Notes: generated from the letters alone by a model not told the origin. A stretch of DNA of 64,000 nt from Janthinobacterium sp. 17J80-10 (GCF_004114795.1 NZ_CP035311.1:3410001-3474000); one strand, 5' to 3'; positions 9,518 to 17,915 are shown, counted from the stretch's first letter. Numbers and translations: made by a program.

Positions 9518-10271
9518 TTTCGGGTTAGGCACGCTATTCATTTTTCTTCTGGCCTTGATCTTTTCAGCACTACGCATCCTGCGCGAGTATGAACGCGGGG
9601 TAGTGTTCCAACTCGGCCGGTTCTGGGCTGTCAAGGGACCGGGGCTCGTCCTGTTGATACCGGTAATCCAGCAAATGGTCCGAGTCGATCTGCGCACCAT
9701 TGTGCTGGACGTGCCAACCCAGGATGTCATTTCCCGCGACAATGTCTCCGTGAAGGTCAACGCGGTCCTTTATTTTCGCGTGGTGGATCCGGAAAGAGCC
9801 ATCATCCAGGTCGCCAATTTTTTCGAGGCGACCAGCCAGCTGGCGCAAACCACGCTGCGCGCAGTGCTCGGCAAGCACGAACTCGATGAAATGCTGGCGG
9901 AACGTGAACGCCTGAATGTCGATATCCAGCAAGTTCTGGATGCCCAGACCGACGCCTGGGGCATCAAGGTGGCCAATGTCGAAATCAAGCATGTCGACCT
10001 CGATGAATCGATGATCCGTGCAATTGCGCGGCAAGCCGAGGCCGAGCGCGAACGGCGCGCCAAAGTGATCCACGCAGAAGGAGAACTGCAGGCTTCGGAA
10101 AAACTGGCCCAGGCCGCCCATGTCCTGGCGCAGCAGCCAGGCGCAATGCAGCTGCGCTATATGCAGACGCTTTCCAATATTGCCGGCGACAAGGCATCCA
10201 CGATCGTTTTCCCGCTGCCCATCGACCTCCTGTCCGGCATGGCAGAGGTTTTCAAGCGGCCGCCGCCCTGA
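9507..10271 (+). CDS. Slipin / stomatin-like SPFH protein
   Basis: A 254-residue SPFH-domain membrane scaffold (slipin family). One N-terminal membrane segment (about residues 6-25) is followed by the SPFH core beginning [13 protein letters not shown], then a charged helical region ([19 protein letters not shown]) typical of stomatins. I chose the ATG at 9507 because GAAAAGGAG lies just upstream; a longer in-frame start at 9471 would fall inside the nfeD coding region without a ribosome-binding site. It overlaps the nfeD stop by 11 bp and forms a two-gene operon closed by the terminator at 10289. The pair is a conserved NfeD/stomatin unit linked to membrane microdomain organisation. Confidence 0.9.
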   Translation: MFYSFGLGTLFIFLLALIFSALRILREYERGVVFQLGRFWAVKGPGLVLLIPVIQQMVRVDLRTIVLDVPTQDVISRDNVSVKVNAVLYFRVVDPERAIIQVANFFEATSQLAQTTLRAVLGKHELDEMLAERERLNVDIQQVLDAQTDAWGIKVANVEIKHVDLDESMIRAIARQAEAERERRAKVIHAEGELQASEKLAQAAHVLAQQPGAMQLRYMQTLSNIAGDKASTIVFPLPIDLLSGMAEVFKRPPP

Positions 10272-10288
10272 CCGCAATGAATGTATAG

Positions 10289-10327
10289 AAAAAAGCTGGC
10301 CACCCTTGCGGATGGCCAGCTTTCTTG
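10289..10327. terminator. Bidirectional intrinsic terminator
   Basis: Stem AAAGCTGGCCA (10292-10302) with TGGCCAGCTTT (10313-10323), flanked by A-rich sequence on the left and T-rich on the right. It can stop the nfeD-slipin transcript from the left and the pstS1 transcript from the right. Confidence 0.85.
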
Positions 10328-10398
10328 TTTCAGCAGGCTGTAAAGCTTGTCGCACTCCCCATCCTGCTGCAGCTTGGGTACAGGCTGGCTGGAACCGC

Positions 10399-11442
10399 TT
10401 ACCAGACTGCCTTGCCGGAGTCGTCTTTCAACTGGTTCTTCCAGGCATCCTGTACCAGCTTGACGACGGCCGGCGGCATGGCAACATAGTCCAGGTCCGC
10501 GGCCATGGCGCCGCCATTCTTGTACGACCAGTCAAAGAATTTCAAGACTTCCTTACCCTTGGCAGAATCCGCCTGCACCTTGTGCATGATGATGAAGGAG
10601 GCGCTGGTGATTGGCCAGCTTTGCTTGCCCGCCTGGTCGGTCAACACGACGCCAAAGCCGGGCGCCTTGGCCCAGTCGGCGCCGGCAGCAGCTGCCTTGA
10701 AAGTGATATCGTCCGGCTGCACCCATTGGCCATCGCGGTTTTTCATCTGGGTATGGGACATCTTGTTTTTCTTGGCATAGGCGTATTCAACATAGCCGAT
10801 CGAGTTCTTGATGCGCTGGACATTGGCTGCGACGCCTTCGTTGCCCTTGCCGCCCACGCCGGTAGGCCACTTGACGGCCGTGCCGGCGCCAACGGTCGAC
10901 TTGAAGTCCTCGTTGACCTTGGAGAGGAAGTCGGTGAACTGGAAGGTGGTGCCGGAGCCGTCGGCACGATGCACGACCGTGATGTCTTCGGCCGGCAATT
11001 TCACGCCGGGGTTGTCGGCGGCGATTTCAGCAGCATTCCACTTGGTGATCTTGCCCAGGTAAATGCCTGCCAAAACATTGCTGGATAATTTCAGCTGGCC
11101 CGGCGCAATGCCTTCGACGTTTACGACCGGCACCACGCCGCCCATGATGGCGGGGAATTGCATCAGGCCTTCCTTTTCCAGCTCGTCCGCCTTCAGGGGC
11201 ATGTCGGAAGCGCCAAAATCGACGGTCTTGGCCTTGATCTGCTTGATGCCGCCACCGGAACCGATGGACTGGTAATTCATGCCGGTGCCGGTGGCGGCCT
11301 TGTAAGACTCGGCCCACTTGGAATAGATGGGATAGGGGAAGGTTGCGCCGGCGCCGGTGATATCGGCTGCCTGGACTGCGCCACTGGTCAGCACGACACC
11401 AGCCGCGAGAATCAGGGAAGGAACGAATTTGTGCAAACGCAT
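10399..11442 (-). CDS. pstS: Phosphate ABC transporter substrate-binding protein PstS (copy 1, E. coli type)
   Basis: Periplasmic phosphate-binding protein of 347 residues, the same size as E. coli PstS. A signal peptide ending AVQA (about residue 25) is followed by ADITGAGATFPYPIYSKW. Phosphate-contacting motifs are visible: GAGATF, SIGSGGGIKQI, DFGASDMPL and the RADGSGTTF loop. The ATG has GAGGAG upstream. It is separated by about 5 kb from the permease operon and transcribed away from it. Its promoter region, shared with the divergent EAL-CBS-GGDEF gene, carries a Pho-box-like site. The window holds a second, quite different PstS (16761-17741), so this one may be an alternative receptor for the same permease or belong to a permease elsewhere. 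Confidence 0.95.
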   Translation of the reverse strand: MRLHKFVPSLILAAGVVLTSGAVQAADITGAGATFPYPIYSKWAESYKAATGTGMNYQSIGSGGGIKQIKAKTVDFGASDMPLKADELEKEGLMQFPAIMGGVVPVVNVEGIAPGQLKLSSNVLAGIYLGKITKWNAAEIAADNPGVKLPAEDITVVHRADGSGTTFQFTDFLSKVNEDFKSTVGAGTAVKWPTGVGGKGNEGVAANVQRIKNSIGYVEYAYAKKNKMSHTQMKNRDGQWVQPDDITFKAAAAGADWAKAPGFGVVLTDQAGKQSWPITSASFIIMHKVQADSAKGKEVLKFFDWSYKNGGAMAADLDYVAMPPAVVKLVQDAWKNQLKDDSGKAVW

Positions 11443-11493
11443 TGGAACTCCTCGTAATGAATTAAAGTTGCACGCGAACTTTAACCACTCTTT

Positions 11494-11511
11494 ATGACAT
11501 CTTCATTACGT
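11494..11511 (-). promoter_or_regulatory. Pho box and -10 upstream of pstS1
   Basis: On the minus strand ACGTAAT-GAAG-ATGTCAT, then exactly 10 bp to TAAAGT (11478-11483), placing the start of transcription near 11470, about 30 bp before the pstS1 ATG. The promoter-proximal repeat is close to consensus, the distal one weak. Confidence 0.6.
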
Positions 11512-11528
11512 CAACACAGGCAGAAACC

Positions 11529-11546
11529 TTGACATCACTTTGTCAC
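11529..11546 (+). promoter_or_regulatory. Pho box and -10 upstream of the EAL-CBS-GGDEF gene
   Basis: TTGACAT-CACT-TTGTCAC on the plus strand, then 10 bp to TATCAT (11557-11562, five of six bases of the -10 consensus). A further phased half-site (AACTCAT) lies at 11551. It is divergent from the pstS1 site with only 17 bp between them, so one PhoB-bound segment may serve both genes. Confidence 0.7.
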
Positions 11547-11612
11547 ATTGAACTCATATCATATCCACAAGGAAATTACTTAATCTCTTGTCTACAAGTC
11601 AGGCTGTAAATC

Positions 11613-13469
11613 ATGGAAGGACCTGCATGCATTTCTGGATCGCACGTATTACGGAGAATCGAAATCCGGTCCCGACAAGTGCGGCAAGGACTATCTGAAA
11701 GGGAGATTGACCCGGTCCTGACTGCTTCGCTGGAGGAAATACTTCAACTGGGATTGCTCGACCCGGTGTTTCAACCCATCGTCGATATGCGCAATGGCGC
11801 GCTGATTGGTTATGAAGGCTTGATTCGTGGCCCGCAAGGGTCGCCTCTGCATTCACCTTTTCATTTATTCAGCGTGGCGCGTAGGTGCGGCCTGGGACTG
11901 CAGCTGGAAAGCTTGTGCAGCGAAATCATTCTCAAGAAATTCGTGGAACTGGCTTTGCCGGGACGAATTTTCCTGAACATCAGCCCGGACTTCCTGAGCA
12001 AAGCAGGCTTCGCTTACAGGGAAAAGCTGGCGCAACTGGAGCAGATCGGCCTGGCGCCGCGACGCATCATCCTGGAACTGACCGAAAACCAGGCAACGTA
12101 CGATTACGAGCAGATGCGCGACGTCTTGAAACAATGCCGCGATCTCGGATTTCAAATCGCCATTGATGATCTGGGCGAGGGCTTTTCAAGCTTGCGGCTA
12201 TGGTCGGAAATCTTGCCCGATTACGTCAAGATCGATATGCATTTTATCCAGGGGATCGACCGCGACCCTGTCAAGCTGCAATTTGTGCAATCGATCCAGC
12301 AGATCGCCACCAAGTCAGGGGCGGTTTCGATCGCCGAAGGCATCGAAACCGCGGACGAATTGCGCCTGCTGCAGGAACTCGGGATCAGTTGGGGCCAGGG
12401 ATACCACATTGCCCGGCCACATGCGCAACCGGCATCGGCGGTGGCCGGCGAACTGGTAGGGCGCATCCGCCACAACACCGCCTTGACCAGCGCCGGGAAC
12501 CAGCGCGGATTCAATCTGCCGACCGCCCTGAAGCTCTTGCGCATCGTCCCGATCGCAACGCCGGACACCTCCACCAATGCCGTCTATACGACTTTCGCTG
12601 CAAACCCCGAACTGGCAGTCATGCCGGTGGTGCGCAACGGCGTGCCACTCGGAATCATCAATCGCTTCCAGTTCATCGACCGGCTGGCACGCCCCTACCA
12701 GCGCGAACTCTACGGCAAGCGTTCATGCACTGAATTCATGACGCCGTCGCCGCTGACAGCGGAAAAAAACACGCCCCTGCAGGATATCAGCCTGATGATC
12801 GTCGAAGGCGAATCGCATCATTTTTCCAACGGCTTCGCCATCACCGACCAGGGCCGTTACATCGGCGTTGGCTCAAGTCAGGAGGTCATGCGTGAAATTA
12901 CCCAGATGCAGATCAACGCTGCACGTTATGCCAACCCTCTGACACAGCTGCCAGGCAATGTGCCCATCAATGAAGAAATCGACCGCCGCCTGACGGCCGG
13001 CGCCGCATTTAACGTCTGCTACATCGATATCGACAATTTCAAGCCATTCAACGATGTCTACGGCTATTTGCGCGGTGACGACATCATCCGCCTCACCGGC
13101 GACATCCTCGCACGCTATTGTGTGCCGGGAATGGATTTCCTGGGACATGTCGGCGGCGACGATTTCATCATCCTGTACCAGAGCGGCGACTGGGAAGAAC
13201 GCTGCAATGGCATACTGGCCGCCTTCGCCTCAGCCATACCGGCCTTCTTCAGCGCAGAGGACCGCAGGCATGGCGGCTATGTCAGCGAAGACCGGCGCGG
13301 CAACAAGGTTTTCCACGCGCTGGTATCGCTCTCCCTTGGCGTGGTGAAAATCGATGCGAGCCGCCACCTGTCGAGCTACCAGATTGCGGCTGCCGCGGCA
13401 GAGGCAAAGAAACAGGCCAAAACCATCGCCGGCAACAGCCTGTTCATTGAACGCCGGGCATTGAAGTAA
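11613..13469 (+). CDS. EAL-CBS-GGDEF c-di-GMP protein, Pho-box controlled
   Basis: Soluble 618-residue protein. An EAL domain (about 30-285) is followed by a CBS-like sensory segment (about 305-435) and a GGDEF-like domain (about 440-610). In the EAL domain the signature is YEGLIRG (EGL, not EAL), but the other phosphodiesterase residues are there: LNISPDF, LELTENQ, AIDDLGEGFSSL, YVKIDM, SIAEGIE and WGQGYHIARP. The GGDEF signature is GGDDF with no RxxD inhibitory site, so cyclase activity is doubtful. The middle segment matches the N-terminal part of the phosphatase encoded at 15170-16462 (compare IINRFQFIDRLARPYQRELY with LVNRNVFMEQYSKPFSRELF), linking the two. The likely role is a c-di-GMP phosphodiesterase tuned by a shared ligand under phosphate limitation. 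Confidence 0.85.
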   Translation: MEGPACISGSHVLRRIEIRSRQVRQGLSEREIDPVLTASLEEILQLGLLDPVFQPIVDMRNGALIGYEGLIRGPQGSPLHSPFHLFSVARRCGLGLQLESLCSEIILKKFVELALPGRIFLNISPDFLSKAGFAYREKLAQLEQIGLAPRRIILELTENQATYDYEQMRDVLKQCRDLGFQIAIDDLGEGFSSLRLWSEILPDYVKIDMHFIQGIDRDPVKLQFVQSIQQIATKSGAVSIAEGIETADELRLLQELGISWGQGYHIARPHAQPASAVAGELVGRIRHNTALTSAGNQRGFNLPTALKLLRIVPIATPDTSTNAVYTTFAANPELAVMPVVRNGVPLGIINRFQFIDRLARPYQRELYGKRSCTEFMTPSPLTAEKNTPLQDISLMIVEGESHHFSNGFAITDQGRYIGVGSSQEVMREITQMQINAARYANPLTQLPGNVPINEEIDRRLTAGAAFNVCYIDIDNFKPFNDVYGYLRGDDIIRLTGDILARYCVPGMDFLGHVGGDDFIILYQSGDWEERCNGILAAFASAIPAFFSAEDRRHGGYVSEDRRGNKVFHALVSLSLGVVKIDASRHLSSYQIAAAAAEAKKQAKTIAGNSLFIERRALK

Positions 13470-13500
13470 TGCGGCAGCGCCTGGACACTCATCCGGGCGC

Positions 13501-14193
13501 TCAGGCGTCATCCAGTACAGGACGCGTTCCCGCCAGCAGCGCCGCCTTCACCTGCTCGAGATAGGGGCCGGCAAAGCGCTTGCCCTGCTGTGAATCGCGC
13601 AGCGCCATGTTCCAGTGGCCGGCCACCGTCATCAGCTGGGCAGCAGTGCGCGCCTGCTCGATGCGCTGGATTACCGGCGCACTCAACAGGCCCAGATAGG
13701 TCTGTGCGGTGGTAGTCATGAAATCCTTTACCTGGCGGACAATCGCCGGATCATCCGTCAGGGAATCACCTCCGCCCGCAGGCACGGCAACGGGCGTAGC
13801 AGCGCCGGCGGACGTCGCCGCTTCTCGCCGAACGTTATCGGGATAAGACTGCGGTGAAAATGCCGGGATCCCTGGATATGTCTGGCTTGCCGTGTCGCTG
13901 TCGGATGGCGCGATGAAGCCATGCTCGAGCAAATGCACAAGAATTTCCCTGAGCTGCCCGGCAGGCACCATCGCTGGAATCATGTCTGCGAGGGTTTCCA
14001 GATCCTTGCTGCCATCGATCAGGATGAGCACGCGCCGCTGCAGCGGGTTAAGGCCGAAAGTGCGCTTCGCCATTTCCTCGCGCCCTTTGTCGGTTTTTGA
14101 AAAAACGAGCCCGGTACTATCCAGGGTTTGTGCCAGCATATAGTTCCCTTTCATGCCGTCCGTGCCGCTGTCAAGCGAAGTCGCGTAATTCAT
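13501..14193 (-). CDS. Uncharacterised protein, last gene of the Sia-like operon
   Basis: I do not recognise this 230-residue protein. No signal peptide or membrane segment is seen. Residues about 45-105 (FGLNPLQRRVLILIDGSKD through LVHLLEHGFIAPSDSD) look like a small winged-helix-type fold, as in other signalling adaptors. A Pro/Ser/Ala-rich linker (about 108-150) follows, then a helical C-terminus with FMTTTAQTYLGLL and AQLMTVAGHWNMAL. It begins 4 bp after the siaC-like stop, so it belongs to the same operon and probably to the same signalling pathway, in the place where Pseudomonas has the siaD diguanylate cyclase. An in-frame ATG 13 codons downstream is an alternative start. It is convergent with the EAL-CBS-GGDEF gene, 31 bp apart. 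Confidence 0.7.
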   Translation of the reverse strand: MNYATSLDSGTDGMKGNYMLAQTLDSTGLVFSKTDKGREEMAKRTFGLNPLQRRVLILIDGSKDLETLADMIPAMVPAGQLREILVHLLEHGFIAPSDSDTASQTYPGIPAFSPQSYPDNVRREAATSAGAATPVAVPAGGGDSLTDDPAIVRQVKDFMTTTAQTYLGLLSAPVIQRIEQARTAAQLMTVAGHWNMALRDSQQGKRFAGPYLEQVKAALLAGTRPVLDDA

Positions 14194-14197
14194 GGAC

Positions 14198-14590
14198 TTA
14201 CACCACGAAGGGCACTTCGTTGAAATTCAGCCAGGTAACGCCAAGTCCATGCATCAGGTCCTCACCCAGGTCCTGTATGGCATCGTCCTCCTCGTCGAAT
14301 TCCCAGTCGACATCGACGGCGGCACCGGCATGGGCAGCTTCGTTCAAGGCCATGAACAACTGCCGCATCGACTTGGTCGAGGCGCTATTGACATAGGAGA
14401 GGCGGACGCGCGCATAAAATTTTGCGGGCAATTTGTTGCTGAAATGCGCCTGCAAGGTTCCGAGGATCGGGAGGAAGAACAGGTTAGGATTTTCCGGATA
14501 GCATTCACCTGCAATAAACAGGGTGTTGTGCACCGGGTTGAAGATGACTTCTGGCGTACTTTCGGTACGGGCTGCTTTGATTGCTTGCAT
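14198..14590 (-). CDS. siaC: SiaC-family regulatory phosphoprotein (DUF1987)
   Basis: A 130-residue protein of the SiaC/DUF1987 family, which is switched by phosphorylation and, in Pseudomonas, binds and stimulates the SiaD diguanylate cyclase. The family landmarks are PEVIFNPVHNTLFIAGECYPEN near the N-terminus, LSYVNSASTKSMRQLF (about 64-79), which holds the Ser/Thr cluster expected to carry the phosphate, and a C-terminal WEFDEEDDAIQDLGEDL. It lies between the putative kinase gene (19 bp upstream) and the unknown protein (4 bp downstream). No siaD-type cyclase is in the operon, so its partner may be the EAL-CBS-GGDEF protein next door or the unknown last gene product. Confidence 0.85.
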   Translation of the reverse strand: MQAIKAARTESTPEVIFNPVHNTLFIAGECYPENPNLFFLPILGTLQAHFSNKLPAKFYARVRLSYVNSASTKSMRQLFMALNEAAHAGAAVDVDWEFDEEDDAIQDLGEDLMHGLGVTWLNFNEVPFVV

Positions 14591-14609
14591 TTTTCGGCTC
14601 CCGAAAACT

Positions 14610-15173
14610 TTAGATCACGGTCTTTAAATAAAAATAGGAAAATCGTCCCGCCGACTGCGCGTGCGGAACAAAGTCAAATTCAATCGGCTGCGTGCTGTCG
14701 CGGGCAATCGTCAACAGGCCAAGGCCTGCGCCCTTGCTGATGGCATCGGTGGATTCATGTTCGTCATTGGCCAGTTGCTGGCGATAGGCGGCCTTGATCT
14801 CGGCCAGCGGCATGCGCTTCAACGCTGTCAGCTTGCCGTGGATACGCTCGACCTGTTCACTGGGAACCAGGTTGCCGCAGGCGACCCAGTAGGACTGCTC
14901 CTCATGCCCCATGCCGATCGCGCCCGGCTTGCCGGACTCCGGCGCGGTGCCGCCGGGGGCGCCGCCGTAATGCAGGACGTTTTGCGCCATCTCGATAAAG
15001 CTGGAAAACAGCTTGCGCTTGACCGGGCCGCTGGCGTTTTCACGCTCCAGCTTGTCCTTTAGCGCGCGCGCCAGCATGTCCATCATGCCGCTGTCAAAAA
15101 AGCCGGAATAGTAATAAATCACCCCGGCATCCGCCGCGCCATTCTGGAACAGTTCAAACGAGCGCAAATTCAT
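14610..15173 (-). CDS. siaB: SiaB-family protein kinase
   Basis: A 187-residue cytosolic kinase of the SiaB family (GHKL-type ATPase fold), expected to phosphorylate the SiaC-like protein. FIEMAQNVLHYGG contains the Glu and Asn of an N-box, and GAGLGLLTIARDS is a glycine-rich ATP-lid motif. I chose the ATG at 15173 because it overlaps the phosphatase stop as ATGA, the usual sign of translational coupling; a longer in-frame reading from 15239 lies wholly inside the phosphatase gene. With the phosphatase upstream and the substrate downstream it forms a phosphorylation switch. Confidence 0.85.
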   Translation of the reverse strand: MNLRSFELFQNGAADAGVIYYYSGFFDSGMMDMLARALKDKLERENASGPVKRKLFSSFIEMAQNVLHYGGAPGGTAPESGKPGAIGMGHEEQSYWVACGNLVPSEQVERIHGKLTALKRMPLAEIKAAYRQQLANDEHESTDAISKGAGLGLLTIARDSTQPIEFDFVPHAQSAGRFSYFYLKTVI

Positions 15174-16462
15174 GCCGCCTCCCCTGCGGCGAAGGCAAGG
15201 AAGCAGACATCGTCGCGCCGGCGCTGCTGGCCCTGCCATTCGGCAAAGCGCGTCAGCAAGAGCGACGTGAACTCCGCCGGCGCCAGGGCGCGCTCTTCGG
15301 ACAACATCTGGTAAAGGCGGCGCCGGCCGTGCGCAATATTCTTGGGTCCGCCGATCTGGTCGATGACGCCGTCGGTGGTCACCAGGGCGCGGTATCCGGC
15401 CGGCAGGCGCACGCGATGCGATGCAAAGCGGTAGTCATCAGGCGTATCGCTGTAACCCACGCCCATGCGGTCGCCCTCGAACAGGCTCACTTCCTCGGCC
15501 TGCGGCTGCACCAGCGCCATTTCCAGGCGGGCGCCGGCATAATGCAGCGCATGGCCGGATTCGGTCAGGGCAAACATGAAGGCGTCCATGCCGTCATCGG
15601 ATTTGTTTGCCGCAGCGCTGCCCGGCTTCTTGTCGTCGCTGCGCTGGCCCAAAACTTTCTTAATGTAGCCGTTCAGGCCGCTCAGGATGACGCCCGGATC
15701 CGGCTCATCGTCGCCATGGGCAACCTGGTTTTCCAGGTACGACAGCGCAATCAGCGTCATGAATGCCCCCGGCACGCCATGGCCGGTGCAATCGATGATG
15801 GCGCCAAAGATGCCGTTTCGGGTAGTGCGGAAAAAATAGCAATCGCCGCCCACCACATCGCGCGGCAGCCAGGTCAGCTTCGCGGCGGGCAGCGCGGTTT
15901 GCAATTCCAGGCCGGAGCTGCGCAGGTTGGATTGTTGAATGGCAGAGGCATAGTCGATGCTGGAAAGCAGCTGGCGCGTCTTTTCCGCCTCGATGTCCGA
16001 CATTGCCTTCAAGAGCGCCATGCCGGTGCCCAGCCCGAAGTACTTGCCAGCCCTGGTGCAAATGAAACCATCCTTCATCACGCGCGCATCCGGCTCGACG
16101 GCATGGCGCACCAGTACCTCGACGGGCGTTTCTTCAGCGGCAATCAACGGTGCCCCATCGGCAAAGCCAAGACAAGACTTCTTGCCGAACAGTTCGCGGC
16201 TGAACGGCTTGCTGTACTGCTCCATGAAGACATTGCGATTGACCAGGCCAACGGGAATCTCGTTTTCAACCACGGCCACAGTTTCCATGTCCGGGTGGGC
16301 AAGAAAAAATTCCTGCAATCCCGCATTGGTCATTTCGGGCCCGATGCCGGGCACCATGGCTGCCAACTGACCGGCATGCACTGCCAGCACACCGTGCGCA
16401 TCGCCGCCGGCGCTTGACGCCGCATTGGCAATGGAACTGTACAGATCTTCAATACTTGCCAC
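15170..16462 (-). CDS. SpoIIE/PP2C-type phosphatase with CBS-like sensor (SiaA-like)
   Basis: A 430-residue protein serine phosphatase. The C-terminal PP2C-like domain (about 195-430) has VVGGDCYFF and DCTGHGVPGAFMTL, the metal-binding Asp motifs. The N-terminal half (about 20-160) is a CBS-like sensory segment that matches the middle of the EAL-CBS-GGDEF protein. A short coiled-coil-like stretch (EAEKTRQLLSSIDYASAIQQ) connects the halves. Pseudomonas SiaA is membrane-bound with HAMP, whereas this one looks soluble, so the input differs. I chose the GTG at 16462: AAGGAG lies eight bases upstream, and the in-frame ATG at 16633 lies upstream of the predicted promoter. It is the first gene of the operon with siaB, siaC and the unknown gene, behind a Pho box. 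Confidence 0.85.
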   Translation of the reverse strand: MASIEDLYSSIANAASSAGGDAHGVLAVHAGQLAAMVPGIGPEMTNAGLQEFFLAHPDMETVAVVENEIPVGLVNRNVFMEQYSKPFSRELFGKKSCLGFADGAPLIAAEETPVEVLVRHAVEPDARVMKDGFICTRAGKYFGLGTGMALLKAMSDIEAEKTRQLLSSIDYASAIQQSNLRSSGLELQTALPAAKLTWLPRDVVGGDCYFFRTTRNGIFGAIIDCTGHGVPGAFMTLIALSYLENQVAHGDDEPDPGVILSGLNGYIKKVLGQRSDDKKPGSAAANKSDDGMDAFMFALTESGHALHYAGARLEMALVQPQAEEVSLFEGDRMGVGYSDTPDDYRFASHRVRLPAGYRALVTTDGVIDQIGGPKNIAHGRRRLYQMLSEERALAPAEFTSLLLTRFAEWQGQQRRRDDVCFLAFAAGEAA

Positions 16463-16577
16463 TTGCTTTACTCCTTGAATTTCACTGGGATGCACTGGGG
16501 ATATCGCCTTTTGTGAGCGACAGCCTGTCGAATTTCTTATTGGAACTTTTTCTCGAAGGCAAATATATAGTTGCCAT

Positions 16578-16606
16578 ATGACATGGGTATGAAGAATTGA
16601 TGACAA
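16578..16606 (-). promoter_or_regulatory. Pho box (three phased repeats) and -10 upstream of the Sia-like operon
   Basis: On the minus strand TTGTCAT-CAAT-TCTTCAT-ACCC-ATGTCAT, three 7-bp repeats on an 11-bp period, then exactly 10 bp to TATATT (16562-16567). Transcription would start near 16555, leaving a leader of about 90 nt before the GTG at 16462. This is one of the best-formed sites in the window. Confidence 0.75.
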
Positions 16607-16643
16607 CTGTAAATTTTTTCCCTGCGTCGTCATCGCGCCGGCG

Positions 16644-16694
16644 ATGTCATGTAATCGTCACAAAAAACTTTCCTGTTTGTAACAAAGCGGTCAT
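16644..16694 (+). promoter_or_regulatory. Double Pho box and -10 upstream of pstS2
   Basis: ATGTCAT-GTAA-TCGTCAC at 16644-16661 and TTGTAAC-AAAG-CGGTCAT at 16677-16694; all four repeats, and a weak one between them, keep the same 11-bp phase. Exactly 10 bp later comes TAAAAT (16705-16710). Transcription would start near 16717, about 45 bp before the pstS2 ATG. It is divergent from the Sia-like operon site. Confidence 0.8.
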
Positions 16695-16760
16695 ACGCCC
16701 CACCTAAAATTCGCTCCAGAAATTTCGGTTTCTTCTTTGACAAACAACAGGAGTTGATCA

Positions 16761-17741
16761 ATGAATTTGAAAAAAGTGTTTGCAGTTATGGGCGTTGCCT
16801 CCACGGCGTTGCTGACCCAGGGCGCACTGGCCCAGGCAGTAAAAGTGGATGCCGGCCTGCCGACTTACCAAAAGGCTGCGGGTGTTGCCGGCAACTTCAC
16901 CAGCGTCGGTTCCGACACGCTGAATAACCTGATGACACTGTGGGCAGAAGAATTCAAGCGTCTCTATCCGAACGTGAACATTCAAATCCAGGGCGCCGGC
17001 TCCTCCACCGCGCCGCCGGCACTGACCGAAGGCGCCTCCAATTTCGGCCCGATGAGCCGCATGATGACTGCCAAGGAAGTCGAAGGCTTCGAGAAAAAGC
17101 ATGGCTACAAGCCTTTTGCCGTGCCGGTCGCCATCGATGCCCTGGCCGTGTACGTCAACAAGGACAACCCGATCAAGGGCCTGAGCCTGCAAGACATCGA
17201 CGCCATCATGTCGGTCGGCCGCAAGTGCGGCGGCGCTGCAGACGTCACAAAATGGGGCGAAGTCGGCATGAAGGGCGAATGGGCCAATCGCGATATCGCC
17301 ATGTATGGCCGTAACTCGGTGTCCGGCACGTATGGCTACTTCAAGGAAATCGCTCTGTGCAAGGGCGACTTCAAGCGCAACGTCGCCGAGCAGCCTGGTT
17401 CGGCGTCGGTCGTGCAAAGCGTGGCCACCCAGCTGAATGCCATCGGCTACTCCGGCATCGGCTACAAGACTTCCGGCGTGCGCGCGCTGCCACTGGCGAA
17501 AAAGGCAGGCCAGCCTTTCGTCGAGCCGGATGCCGTTCACGCAATCGACGGCACCTACCCGCTGGCACGCGTGCTGTACGTGTACGTCAACAAGAAGCCG
17601 AACCAGCCGCTGGCGCCGCTGGAGCGCGAATTCTTCAAGATGGTGCTATCCAAGCAGGGGCAGACCGTTGTCGTGAAGGATGGCTTCGTGCCGATGCCGG
17701 CACGTATGGCCCTCAAGGCCACGCAAGATCTGGCCAAGTAA
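16761..17741 (+). CDS. pstS: PstS-family phosphate-binding protein (copy 2, Pseudomonas type)
   Basis: Periplasmic substrate-binding protein of 326 residues with a signal peptide ending ALAQA (about 26). Binding-loop motifs include [36 protein letters not shown] and [12 protein letters not shown]. It resembles the shorter Pseudomonas PstS rather than the E. coli type at 10399-11442, and it heads the operon with the long-form PstC and PstA, as in Pseudomonas. A ribosome-binding site (ACAGGAG) precedes the ATG. The strong hairpins in the following gap may stabilise this part of the transcript and raise PstS output over the permease. Confidence 0.93.
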   Translation: MNLKKVFAVMGVASTALLTQGALAQAVKVDAGLPTYQKAAGVAGNFTSVGSDTLNNLMTLWAEEFKRLYPNVNIQIQGAGSSTAPPALTEGASNFGPMSRMMTAKEVEGFEKKHGYKPFAVPVAIDALAVYVNKDNPIKGLSLQDIDAIMSVGRKCGGAADVTKWGEVGMKGEWANRDIAMYGRNSVSGTYGYFKEIALCKGDFKRNVAEQPGSASVVQSVATQLNAIGYSGIGYKTSGVRALPLAKKAGQPFVEPDAVHAIDGTYPLARVLYVYVNKKPNQPLAPLEREFFKMVLSKQGQTVVVKDGFVPMPARMALKATQDLAK

Positions 17742-17771
17742 GCGCTTGCGGCGTGCCCGGCATGCCGCGCC

Positions 17772-17829
17772 TTCCCGCCTGGTCCTGCGCGGGAAAAATC
17801 ATGACATGCCGCCGCCAACCGCGGCGGCA
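17772..17829 (+). repeat. Two intercistronic hairpins after pstS2
   Basis: TTCCCGC (17772-17778) pairs with GCGGGAA (17789-17795), and TGCCGCCGC (17807-17815) pairs with GCGGCGGCA (17821-17829). Neither is followed by a T-run, so they look like mRNA-stabilising or processing hairpins rather than terminators. Confidence 0.6.
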
Positions 17830-17915
17830 GTTCGAATTCAACAGGCAGCGTGGAATCATTCAAGCCGGATTGCCGGCGCCGTCGCTGCCTGACCATCAAT
17901 ACTAGGGAGTTAGGC

